Shown piece after piece: positions 19,789-27,278 of a stretch of DNA of 64,000 nt. How positions within the stretch are numbered: the stretch's first letter is position 1; every line of letters begins with the position of its first letter. The stretch is from contig NZ_CADIKI010000001.1 of the NCBI RefSeq assembly GCF_902859935.1, forward strand, positions 186,001 to 250,000, in the 5' to 3' direction. The DNA is from Paraburkholderia fynbosensis (GTDB taxonomy: Bacteria; Pseudomonadota; Gammaproteobacteria; Burkholderiales; Burkholderiaceae). The notes under the pieces are model-generated. The model did no database searches. It was not told the origin of the DNA and saw only the letters and a list, made by a program, of their open reading frames with translations. The position numbers and the translations under genes were made by a program.

Positions 19789-21018
19789 TCAATCGTTCAA
19801 TAGCGGCAACGGCTCGAACCGCTGTTGCAAAATCGCCGATGCATCGAGCCCCCACCAGGGTCCCAGCACGGTTGCATAGAGCCGCCGAAAATCGACGCCC
19901 AGCGGCAAATTGCCGTTGCCGTCAAGCCGTGCGAGAGTGGGCGGCATGCCGTACAAGCCGCCCCGCACACGTCCGCCCATCACGAAATGCGGTGCGACGG
20001 TGCCGTGCTCGGTGCCCCTGCTCTCATTCTCTCGCGGACGACGCCCGAACTCGGCATAAGTCATCACCAGGGTGCTGTCCCAGCGGCCGAGTTCGACGAG
20101 CGCCGATTTCATCGCGGACACCCCTTCCCCGAGTTGCCTGAGCAAGGCGGTCTGCTGAGCGGGTTGGTTCTGGTGCGTATCGAAACCACTCAGCGTCAGG
20201 CAGATGACGGCGACGCCCCGGCTGCTTTTTGTCAAGCCGCGCGCGGTGCTCGCAAAGGAGGGTGCATTCGGCGCATCGCGAGTGGCCAACATTTGCATCG
20301 CCGCTCTGATCGAACTACCGAATGCGCCGTCGGGAAACACCGTCTTCAATTGCGCATGACCCTGCGCGAGGCGCGCGCGATAGGCGGCTTTCGGGATGCT
20401 GTTCGCGACGTTGTTGTGAAGACGCGTCGGCGGCGACACGGGCGTCGTGGGCCACGTCACGTCGACGAACTGTGCCGGATTGGCCACGGAGAGAGCACGT
20501 GCGCCGTGCGCGAGCGGTCCCATTTCAGCGCTGCCGATCACCACGCCATCTGCGGCAAAGCCGGCGGGCACCGGCGTCTGCGCAAACGCGCGTGTCAACC
20601 AGCCTTCGCGCAAATACTGGTCGGAGCGCGACGCGGTGTCCCAGATTTCGGTCGATCGGAAATGCGAGACGTTCGGCTGCGCATAGCCGACGCCCTGCAC
20701 GATTGCCAGCTGCCGGCTGCGCCAAAGCGCAAGCAGCGGCCGCAACGAAGGATGCAGCGCGGTATGGTCATCGAGTTGAATCGCCTGCTCACGCTTGATG
20801 CCGACGTTCCTGCGCAGCGCGTAATAAGTGGGATCGGCAAACGGAATCACGGTGTTCAATCCGTCGTTGCCGCCTTTCAGCTCGATCAGGATCAGGAGGT
20901 TGTCGTACCCGCGGCTTTGGGACATGCCAGCCGCCATCGCCTGCGCGCCGAACGAACGCGGCAGCCAGAGCGTCGCGCCGGTGGCTGCGCCGATCGACAG
21001 AAAGCTGCGTCGTTTCAT
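19789..21018 (-). CDS. DUF1501-family Tat-exported protein
   Basis: The ATG at 21018, behind GAGGGTG, gives 409 residues beginning MKRRSFLSIGAATGATLWLP, a twin-arginine signal. The mature part shows DUF1501 features: LILIELKGGNDGLNTVIPF, AIVQGVGYAQPNVSHFRSTEIWDTA, LTLSGFDTHQNQ and the C-terminal FGRRPRENESRGTEHGTVAPH, resembling the alkaline-phosphatase superfamily. A 489-aa open frame extends upstream without coding character. DUF1501 genes often pair with DUF1800 genes; none is adjacent. Exact reaction unknown. Confidence 0.9.
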   Translation of the reverse strand: MKRRSFLSIGAATGATLWLPRSFGAQAMAAGMSQSRGYDNLLILIELKGGNDGLNTVIPFADPTYYALRRNVGIKREQAIQLDDHTALHPSLRPLLALWRSRQLAIVQGVGYAQPNVSHFRSTEIWDTASRSDQYLREGWLTRAFAQTPVPAGFAADGVVIGSAEMGPLAHGARALSVANPAQFVDVTWPTTPVSPPTRLHNNVANSIPKAAYRARLAQGHAQLKTVFPDGAFGSSIRAAMQMLATRDAPNAPSFASTARGLTKSSRGVAVICLTLSGFDTHQNQPAQQTALLRQLGEGVSAMKSALVELGRWDSTLVMTYAEFGRRPRENESRGTEHGTVAPHFVMGGRVRGGLYGMPPTLARLDGNGNLPLGVDFRRLYATVLGPWWGLDASAILQQRFEPLPLLND

Positions 21019-21782
21019 TGTCACCCTCGTTCTATTGGTATGGCGCGGGTCGTATCTGCGTCGATGTGTCCAGCGAGGCACAGCGGTCGAATGGATCGTG
21101 ATCGCGCCGACTCGCGTGAGCGGCAAGACCATGCGCTGCAACGACGGTCGAATCTGCAACACCCGAGTTCGCCATCGGCGTAGTGATGCAAGGCGGAGCG
21201 AAGCTCGCGACATCAAAGCGTACGCCACCTTGACCGGCTCGCGCCATGTGCGTTCCAACGACGGCTATTGCTGCATGGCGGACGACGCATCGTTCGCCCG
21301 CGAACTTCGAATATCGGCGACCCGATGAGCCTGAACGCTGCGGGCGAAGTCCTTACTTGAGCATGCGCTGGCAATGGGCGGTGTCATCTAGCCGCCTCGG
21401 CATCCCGGCACAATAGCCTTCTCTGCTACGCAGGCTGGCCTTTCCCGAACCTCAGCGTGAAACGCTTATTTGAGAGGAGCATCGACAGTGTGTTCGTCGG
21501 CTTCCACACACAAGCTGCACGTAATGTTTCGTAACGCCGAGCACATGCAGGCTGCCATTCGACATGCTGATCATCGGCGTTCGCAACTGCGCCCAGCCCG
21601 GCAAGGCCTCAGCAGCCATCCTGGTTGACGAACACAAGAAACGTTTTCGCACACGCGCACGCAGATCGCTCCACGCTGCTCAACAGTCGAGGAAACGCGC
21701 TTTGATCAATGGGAAGCACAACGAGATCTTTTCACGCGACGAGGCTGCGCGCCCTACGTGCCGCGAGCGGGCACGACAAAAG
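21019..21782. other. long intergenic region, no supported gene
   Basis: About 760 bp between the DUF1501 start and a small secreted protein gene. Base composition is less GC-biased than in the genes. Open frames at 21452-21652 (minus) and 21564-21917 (plus) give no recognisable protein and lack good ribosome-binding sites. It could be a decayed gene or a regulatory region. No inverted repeats typical of an IS end were seen. Confidence 0.4.
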
Positions 21783-22112
21783 CTACCGCTTGTAGAGTTC
21801 GCGCACAGCATCTTCGATGTGCTGGCGCAACAGGCGCCGTTCGTCGGGCGTCATATGGCCATCGCGACGACGTTGATCAAGATCGGGGGGAACTGCAGTG
21901 CGCAACATGATGTCTGACGCGGGGCGATCGGCATTGGGGCTGTTGCGGCGACTGATCCGCGAGTTGCCGGGCCGGGGCGCGTGCACACTCGCAGCTCTGT
22001 CGGCGGAAGGCTGGGCATGGGCGAGCGTTGGTCCCAGTGAGCCTGCAAGCGTCCCGGCTACCGCCAGTGCAATGACGCTCAGGCGCACATTTGGCCAAAC
22101 CCCTCCCTTCAT
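21783..22112 (-). CDS. small secreted protein with conserved-looking C-terminal helix, unknown function
   Basis: The ATG at 22112 gives 109 residues. Residues 1-36 form a signal peptide (MKGGVWPNVRLSVIALAVAG ... LAHAQPS). The mature N-terminal part is Ser/Arg/Pro rich. The end, DGHMTPDERRLLRQHIEDAV and following RELYKR, is a compact charged helix, which suggests a conserved element. It is divergent from ompR with about 230 bp between them, so OmpR could regulate it. Confidence 0.7.
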   Translation of the reverse strand: MKGGVWPNVRLSVIALAVAGTLAGSLGPTLAHAQPSADRAASVHAPRPGNSRISRRNSPNADRPASDIMLRTAVPPDLDQRRRDGHMTPDERRLLRQHIEDAVRELYKR

Positions 22113-22281
22113 GTTGTTCCCTTCGTGGCGCGGCAACCGGCTACCTCAAATGCGTATACAAACCCCGGTAACGAGCCGGGTGCGAGAGTTGTGGTCGGGT
22201 GAAGTATCCACCGAACAGCCGCATTGAGTAAAGGAGTCTACCTGCCCGAGCTTTACGTCGTGCCACAGTGGGGGTAAATTT

Positions 22282-22297
22282 TGTAACTGACTGTAAC
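22282..22297. promoter_or_regulatory. candidate OmpR-family operator (10-bp-phased direct repeat)
   Basis: TGTAAC occurs twice exactly one helical turn apart (22282-22287 and 22292-22297). On the other strand this reads GTTACA-N4-GTTACA, the arrangement bound by OmpR/PhoB-type winged-helix regulators. It is 45 bp upstream of the ompR ATG and between divergent genes. Autoregulation is inference. Confidence 0.45.
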
Positions 22298-22341
22298 CCC
22301 GTAAACGATGCAACCGCGCACCACTTTCTAATCGCGCTAAG

Positions 22342-23076
22342 ATGCCGACCATGGAAACCAAAAACCCTTCGAAAATCCTCGTCGTCGATGACGATCCACG
22401 TCTGCGCGATCTGTTGCGCCGCTATCTCGGCGAACAGGGCTTCAATGTCTACGTCGCCGAGAACGCGCCGTCGATGAACAAGCTTTGGGTACGTGAGCGC
22501 TTCGATCTGCTGGTGCTCGATCTGATGCTGCCCGGCGAGGACGGCCTGTCGATCTGCCGCCGCCTGCGCGGCAGCAACGACCGTACGCCGATCATCATGC
22601 TGACGGCCAAGGGTGAAGACGTCGATCGCATCGTCGGCCTCGAAATGGGCGCCGACGACTATCTGCCCAAGCCGTTCAATCCGCGCGAACTGGTCGCGCG
22701 CATTCACGCGGTGCTGCGCCGCCAGTCGCCCTCGGAATTACCGGGCGCGCCGTCCGAAACGACCGAAGTGTTCGAGTTCGGCGAATTCGCGCTGAATCTC
22801 GCCACCCGCACACTCACCAAGGCCGGCCAGGAAATTCCACTGACCACGGGTGAGTTCTCGGTGCTCAAGGTGTTCGCGCGTCATCCGCGCCAGCCGCTCT
22901 CGCGTGAGAAGCTGATGGAACTCGCTCGCGGCCGTGAATACGAAGTCTTCGACCGCAGTCTCGACGTGCAAATCTCGCGTCTGCGCAAGCTGATCGAACC
23001 CGATCCGGGCAGCCCGCGTTTCATTCAGACCGTCTGGGGTCTGGGCTACGTCTTCATTCCCGACGGTGCGGCCTGA
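22342..23076 (+). CDS. ompR: response regulator OmpR
   Basis: Cytosolic DNA-binding response regulator of 244 residues. The receiver domain (about 11-125) has the acidic pair DDD at 16-18, phospho-acceptor Asp60 in LLVLDLMLPGEDG, and the Lys in DDYLPKPFNPREL. The winged-helix effector domain (about 145-240) ends in DVQISRLRKLIEPDPGSPRF and VWGLGYVFIP. Either ATG 22342 or ATG 22351 could be the start; neither has a strong ribosome-binding site. It is followed after 44 bp by the kinase gene. Confidence 0.95.
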   Translation: MPTMETKNPSKILVVDDDPRLRDLLRRYLGEQGFNVYVAENAPSMNKLWVRERFDLLVLDLMLPGEDGLSICRRLRGSNDRTPIIMLTAKGEDVDRIVGLEMGADDYLPKPFNPRELVARIHAVLRRQSPSELPGAPSETTEVFEFGEFALNLATRTLTKAGQEIPLTTGEFSVLKVFARHPRQPLSREKLMELARGREYEVFDRSLDVQISRLRKLIEPDPGSPRFIQTVWGLGYVFIPDGAA

Positions 23077-23120
23077 GTTTGTTTCAGTTTCCTGTCTCTG
23101 ATTTCAGATAAGAAGGGCCC

Positions 23121-24470
23121 ATGCGGATCGACCGGCGCCTCCTGACGCTCGCGTTCGGCGGCCTTTTCTGGCGGACCTTCCTGTTGATCGCGCTGTTGAT
23201 CGCAGTCAGTCTCGCCGCGTGGTTCCAGAGCTTTCGCGTGATCGAACGCGAGCCGCGCGCGCAGCGCGTGGCGTTGCAGCTCGTCGCGATCGTCAAGCTC
23301 ACGCGCACCGCACTCCTCTATTCCGATCCCGACCTGCGGCGCGCGCTGCTGCAGGACCTGGAAAGTAATGAAGGGGTGCGCGTGTACCCGCGCGAAGCTA
23401 CCGACAAATACAAACTCCAGCCCGACGAATCGCTGAACCGCCTGATCGAACACGACATCCGCGGGCGCCTCGGCGACGACACCGTCATCGCGCAAAGCGT
23501 GAACGACATCAACGGCGTGTGGATCAGCTTCAAGATCGACGACGACGACTACTGGGTCGCGCTCGACCGCGATCAGCTCGACAACGCGACCGGTCTGCAA
23601 TGGGCCGGCTGGGGCGTGTTCGCGCTGGCGCTGTCGCTGTTCGGCGCGGCCTTCATCACGAGTCTCGTGAACCGGCCGTTCGCCCGGCTCGCGATGGCCG
23701 CGCGCAAAGTCGGCTCGGGTCAGTCGCCTGAGCCGCTGCCCGAGCGCGGCATGGGCGTGGCCGCCGAAACCAACCGCAGTTTCAACCAGATGGTGCAGGA
23801 CCTCGAACAGCTCGAAGCCGATCGCGCGCTGATGCTCGCGGGCATCTCACACGATCTGCGCACGCCGCTCGCGCGGCTGCGGCTCGAAACCGAAATGAGC
23901 CCGTCGGACCAGAGCACGAAAGACGCGATGGTCGACGACATCGAGCAGATGGACATGATCATCGGCCGCTTCCTCGATTACGCGCGCCCTGTGCAGCGCG
24001 TGCCCGAGCCGGTCGACCTGTCCGTGATCGCCAGCGAACTGGCTGCGCGCATGCAAAGCGAGGACAGCATGCGCCTGATCACGCGGCTCGCGCCGTCGGC
24101 GGTGATCGAGGCCGATGAAACCGACATGCGGCGCGTGGTCGGCAATCTGCTGGAGAACGCGCGCAAATACGGCCTGAGCGACGGCGACGGCGTCCCGCAC
24201 GTGATTCTGGAGACGCGGGTATCGCATTCGCGGGTCGAGCTGTCGGTGGTCGACGAAGGCCCCGGCATTCCGGAAGACCAGTTGGCGCTTGTCACCCGGC
24301 CGTTCTACCGGGTGAATTCGGCGCGCACCCAGGCCAACGGCACGGGCCTCGGCATGGCGATCGTTCAGCGTCTCGTGGGTCGCTATCGCGGTGCGCTGCG
24401 CTTGCGCAATCGCACGCCAGGGCCCGGTCTCGAAGTCACGATCGAGTTTCCGCTCGCCAAAGGCGTCTGA
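23121..24470 (+). CDS. envZ: osmosensor-type histidine kinase EnvZ
   Basis: Inner-membrane kinase/phosphatase partner of OmpR, 449 residues. Transmembrane helices at about 17-36 and 162-182 bracket a roughly 125-residue periplasmic domain. A HAMP linker follows, then the dimerisation domain with His244 in GISHDLRTPLARL. The ATPase domain has the N box VVGNLLENARKYG, G1 DEGPGIPEDQ and G2 GTGLGMAIVQRLVG. The gene overlaps no other and probably shares the ompR transcript. Confidence 0.94.
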   Translation: MRIDRRLLTLAFGGLFWRTFLLIALLIAVSLAAWFQSFRVIEREPRAQRVALQLVAIVKLTRTALLYSDPDLRRALLQDLESNEGVRVYPREATDKYKLQPDESLNRLIEHDIRGRLGDDTVIAQSVNDINGVWISFKIDDDDYWVALDRDQLDNATGLQWAGWGVFALALSLFGAAFITSLVNRPFARLAMAARKVGSGQSPEPLPERGMGVAAETNRSFNQMVQDLEQLEADRALMLAGISHDLRTPLARLRLETEMSPSDQSTKDAMVDDIEQMDMIIGRFLDYARPVQRVPEPVDLSVIASELAARMQSEDSMRLITRLAPSAVIEADETDMRRVVGNLLENARKYGLSDGDGVPHVILETRVSHSRVELSVVDEGPGIPEDQLALVTRPFYRVNSARTQANGTGLGMAIVQRLVGRYRGALRLRNRTPGPGLEVTIEFPLAKGV

Positions 24471-24511
24471 ACGGAAACGGGCGCCGCCTTCTCTGCAACG
24501 CTGTTGACGCG

Positions 24512-24548
24512 TTGAATAATAACTATCCAGCCCGGCAGAAAAAACTAT
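24512..24548. promoter_or_regulatory. possible half-matching OxyR site upstream of ahpC
   Basis: CTAT occurs at 24523-24526 and 24545-24548, exactly 22 bases apart, which fits two of the four tetranucleotides of an OxyR site (ATAG-N7-CTAT repeated). The two ATAG elements are poor (TTGA and GGCA). Two extra ATAG copies follow at 24564 and 24572 out of phase. The match is weak; the position 110-140 bp before ahpC is reasonable. Confidence 0.22.
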
Positions 24549-24655
24549 CAGCCCCATATTTTTATAGAAATATAGTGGGACGGTGTAACGCGCTCGTTGC
24601 AACGAGTCGCTAGCCTCAACATGCTGTTTTTTCCAACCCACGAAGGAGCACTCGC

Positions 24656-25204
24656 ATGAAAACCGTTGGCGATAAAATCGAAGCGTTTACCGTCACCGCT
24701 GCCAGGCCGGGCTTCAATCACCATGAAGAAAACGGCGCGTCGGCGTTCGAAGACATCACGGAACAATCGTTCCCGGGCAAGTGGAAAATCATCTATTTCT
24801 ACCCGAAAGATTTCACGTTCGTGTGTCCGACGGAGATCGCCGAGTTCGGCAAATTCGCCGGCGATTTCGAGGAGCGCGACGCAGTGTTGATGGGCGGCAG
24901 CGTCGACAACGAATTCGTGAAACTGGCATGGCGCCGCGAACACAAGGACCTGAACAAGCTGAACCACTATTCGTTCGGCGACGTGAAGGGCGAACTGATC
25001 GATCAGCTCGGCGTGCGCGACAAGGAAGCCGGCGTCGCGTTGCGCGCCACCTTCATCGTCGATCCGGACAATACGATCCAGCACGTGTCGGTGAACAACC
25101 TGAACGTCGGCCGCAATCCGGAAGAAGTGCTGCGTCTTCTCGACGGCTTGCAAACCGATGAACTGTGTCCTTGCAACCGCTCAGTCGGCGGTGCAACGCT
25201 TTAA
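24656..25204 (+). CDS. ahpC: alkyl hydroperoxide reductase / peroxiredoxin AhpC
   Basis: Two-Cys peroxiredoxin reducing H2O2, organic peroxides and peroxynitrite in the cytosol. The 182 residues hold the peroxidatic Cys57 in FTFVCPTEIAEF and C-terminal Cys171 and Cys173 in ELCPCNR, the arrangement of AhpD-linked AhpC enzymes. A strong AAGGAG ribosome-binding site precedes the ATG. Its partner ahpD follows 73 bp downstream, with an intrinsic terminator between them. Peroxide control by OxyR is expected from the family but only weakly visible here. Confidence 0.96.
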   Translation: MKTVGDKIEAFTVTAARPGFNHHEENGASAFEDITEQSFPGKWKIIYFYPKDFTFVCPTEIAEFGKFAGDFEERDAVLMGGSVDNEFVKLAWRREHKDLNKLNHYSFGDVKGELIDQLGVRDKEAGVALRATFIVDPDNTIQHVSVNNLNVGRNPEEVLRLLDGLQTDELCPCNRSVGGATL

Positions 25205-25215
25205 GCCGTGCCATC

Positions 25216-25253
25216 AAAAACCCGCCGGCCTCGAAGAGGCAGCGGGTTTTTTT
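25216..25253 (+). terminator. intrinsic terminator between ahpC and ahpD
   Basis: AAAAACCCGC(C) pairs with GCGGGTTTTTTT, with an inner GGCCTCGAAGAGGC loop that itself can pair. It lies between two genes that act together and would lower ahpD expression relative to ahpC. Confidence 0.75.
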
Positions 25254-25277
25254 ATCGACAATCCGATAGGAGATGCC

Positions 25278-25811
25278 ATGGAATTCCTGGCTTCGATCAA
25301 GGCACGCGTGCCCGACTACGCGAAGGACATCCGGCTGAATCTCGACGGGACGATTGCCCGCTCGTCGCTCGAAGGCAACGACGCGGTCGGCGTCGCGCTG
25401 GCGGCGGCATTTGCCGCCAAAAGCACGATGATCGTCGATGCGATTCGCCATGCGGGCGTGTTGTCGCCGGAAGAAACCCAAGGCGCGTTGACAGCCGCCG
25501 CGCTGATGGGCATGAACAACGTCTGGTACCCGTACGTCGAGATGACGGAGAGCGCGGATATCAAATCGCAACCGGCGCAGTTACGGATGAACGCTTACGC
25601 GTCGCATGGCGGCGTGGACAAGCGGCGTTTCGAGATGTATGCGTTGGCGGCGTCGATCATCGGCAAATGCCATTTTTGCGTGAAGTCGCACTTCGATACG
25701 CTGGTCGCCGAGGGCATGAGTTCCACGCAATTGCGCGACGTAGGCCGCATCGCGGCGGTGATCAACGCGGCTGCGCAGTGCATTGCCGCCGAGGGCGCAG
25801 AGGGCAAATAG
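25278..25811 (+). CDS. ahpD: alkylhydroperoxidase AhpD
   Basis: Carboxymuconolactone-decarboxylase-fold protein that reduces AhpC and has weak peroxidase activity of its own. The ATG at 25278 with AGGAG seven bases upstream gives 177 residues. The CxxC pair is Cys131/Cys134 in GKCHFCVKSH; Glu119 and His138 complete the proton relay at positions matching the mycobacterial enzyme. An upstream in-frame start at 25158 lies inside ahpC and across the terminator, so it is rejected. Confidence 0.95.
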   Translation: MEFLASIKARVPDYAKDIRLNLDGTIARSSLEGNDAVGVALAAAFAAKSTMIVDAIRHAGVLSPEETQGALTAAALMGMNNVWYPYVEMTESADIKSQPAQLRMNAYASHGGVDKRRFEMYALAASIIGKCHFCVKSHFDTLVAEGMSSTQLRDVGRIAAVINAAAQCIAAEGAEGK

Positions 25812-25921
25812 CCGATCGACCGCGCGCTGGGCGGCTATGGTCGCCACGCGCGCATCATGTAATCGGATGGTCTGGGTAGCCTTCGTACGTTGCCCGCCAG
25901 CACGAAGGCCGTTCACGCGAA

Positions 25922-26401
25922 TCAGCTTTTGACCAGCAGCGCCACGGCTTGCGCCTCAATCCCCTCGCCTCGGCCGAGATAGCCGAGCTTCTCGTTGGTC
26001 TTCGCCTTGACATTGACCCGCTCGACCGGCAGGCCGAGATCGGCGGCGATGTTCGCGCGCATTCCTTCGATATGAGGCGCCAGCTTCGGCGCCTGAGCGA
26101 CCACGCTGCTATCCACGTTGGCAATCGCAAATCCCGCCGCCCTCACGCGCGCGACGCACTCGCGCAACAGCACGCGGCTGTCCGCGCCGGCGAACTTCGC
26201 GTCGGTGTCAGAGAAATGGCGGCCGATATCGCCCAGCGCGGCAGCGCCGAACAGCGCGTCGGTAATGGCATGCAGCAGCACGTCCGCGTCCGAATGGCCG
26301 AGCAGCCCACGCTCATAAGGAATCATCACGCCGCCGATAATCAACGGACGCCCCGGCACCAGCGCATGCACGTCGTACCCTTGCCCAATCCTCAAATCCA
26401 T
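25922..26401 (-). CDS. ispF: 2-C-methyl-D-erythritol 2,4-cyclodiphosphate synthase
   Basis: Fifth step of the MEP isoprenoid pathway; a trimeric zinc enzyme releasing CMP. The ATG at 26401 gives 159 residues beginning [14 protein letters not shown], with metal ligands Asp10 and His12 and a third His in [15 protein letters not shown]. An upstream TTG at 26410 is less likely. The N-terminal signature [14 protein letters not shown] and the C-terminal [15 protein letters not shown] are intact. It follows ispD by 43 bp on the same strand, the usual ispDF operon. Confidence 0.96.
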   Translation of the reverse strand: MDLRIGQGYDVHALVPGRPLIIGGVMIPYERGLLGHSDADVLLHAITDALFGAAALGDIGRHFSDTDAKFAGADSRVLLRECVARVRAAGFAIANVDSSVVAQAPKLAPHIEGMRANIAADLGLPVERVNVKAKTNEKLGYLGRGEGIEAQAVALLVKS

Positions 26402-26444
26402 ATGCGTCAAGTCCTCAAAGTCCGCCAGCTAAAATTGAAATTCA

Positions 26445-27158
26445 TCACGAAGCCGCAGGGCGGCTCAGAATCGCCTCGGCCAGATCGAAATCTTCCGGGT
26501 AAGTCACCTTGAAGTTTCGCAAGCTGCCTTGCACGAGCTTCGGCGCATGTCCGAGCCATTCGATCGCGCTCGCTTCGTCGGTGAGTTCGTGACCGTCGGC
26601 CTGCGCGCGCAGGATCGCTTCACGCAACATGCCGATGCGGAACATCTGCGGCGTCTGCGCCTGCCACAAGCCGTCGCGCGCTTCAGTGCGGGCGATGCGG
26701 CCATCGGCGGACGCGGCGTCGATCCGTTTTAGCGTATCGGCCACCGGCAGCGCCATGATGCCGCCCACCGGGTCGTCCTTCAGGGAGCCGATCAGCGTGC
26801 GGATCAGCGCGGGCGTAATGCCCGGGCGCGCCGCATCGTGCACCAGCACCCAGTCGTCGTCGCGCGCGCCGAACTCGGCGAGCGCATGCAGGCCGTTCAG
26901 CACCGACGCCTGGCGCGACGCGCCGCCCGAGCGGCGCACCGCGAAGCGTAAGCCGCCGAAGCGGCGAGCGTCGAAGTGCTGGTCGTCGGGCGCAATCACA
27001 ACCAGGGTTTGCGCAAATTCGCTGCACGCGTCGAACGCGGCGAGCGAGTAATGCAACATGTCGCGACCGGCGACAGTGCGATATTGTTTGGGCATCGCGG
27101 CGCCGGAACGGCTGCCGGTGCCTGCGCACGGAATCAGGGCAAATAGACGGGAAGTCAC
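26445..27158 (-). CDS. ispD: 2-C-methyl-D-erythritol 4-phosphate cytidylyltransferase
   Basis: Third step of the MEP pathway, making CDP-methylerythritol. The 237-residue protein has the nucleotide-binding loop [18 protein letters not shown] at about 10-27, the family block [16 protein letters not shown] and [15 protein letters not shown], and the C-terminal [12 protein letters not shown] ... [15 protein letters not shown]. It is the first gene of ispD-ispF and is divergent from mfd with about 120 bp between. Confidence 0.96.
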   Translation of the reverse strand: MTSRLFALIPCAGTGSRSGAAMPKQYRTVAGRDMLHYSLAAFDACSEFAQTLVVIAPDDQHFDARRFGGLRFAVRRSGGASRQASVLNGLHALAEFGARDDDWVLVHDAARPGITPALIRTLIGSLKDDPVGGIMALPVADTLKRIDAASADGRIARTEARDGLWQAQTPQMFRIGMLREAILRAQADGHELTDEASAIEWLGHAPKLVQGSLRNFKVTYPEDFDLAEAILSRPAAS

Positions 27159-27197
27159 GAGTGCGGATGCCGCGAGGTCAAAGTAAAGGTCAGATTT

Positions 27198-27203
27198 TAT
27201 AAT
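27198..27203 (+). promoter_or_regulatory. candidate -10 element for mfd
   Basis: A perfect TATAAT lies 75 bp upstream of the mfd ATG in the divergent ispD/mfd spacer. The base positions 17 further upstream (AGGTCA) are a poor -35, so this is only a likely -10. Confidence 0.35.
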
Positions 27204-27278
27204 AGGTGCTTCGCATCCACGCCCCGAGGCGCGTAAACTTGGCCGTCCGTGTGAGCCCGAGGCCGCTTTCTCTCTTCT

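Noticed and set aside
21564..21917. 117-aa plus-strand frame between the DUF1501 gene and ompR
   Set aside because: No recognisable features, poor start context, and it overlaps the better-supported small secreted gene on the minus strand.
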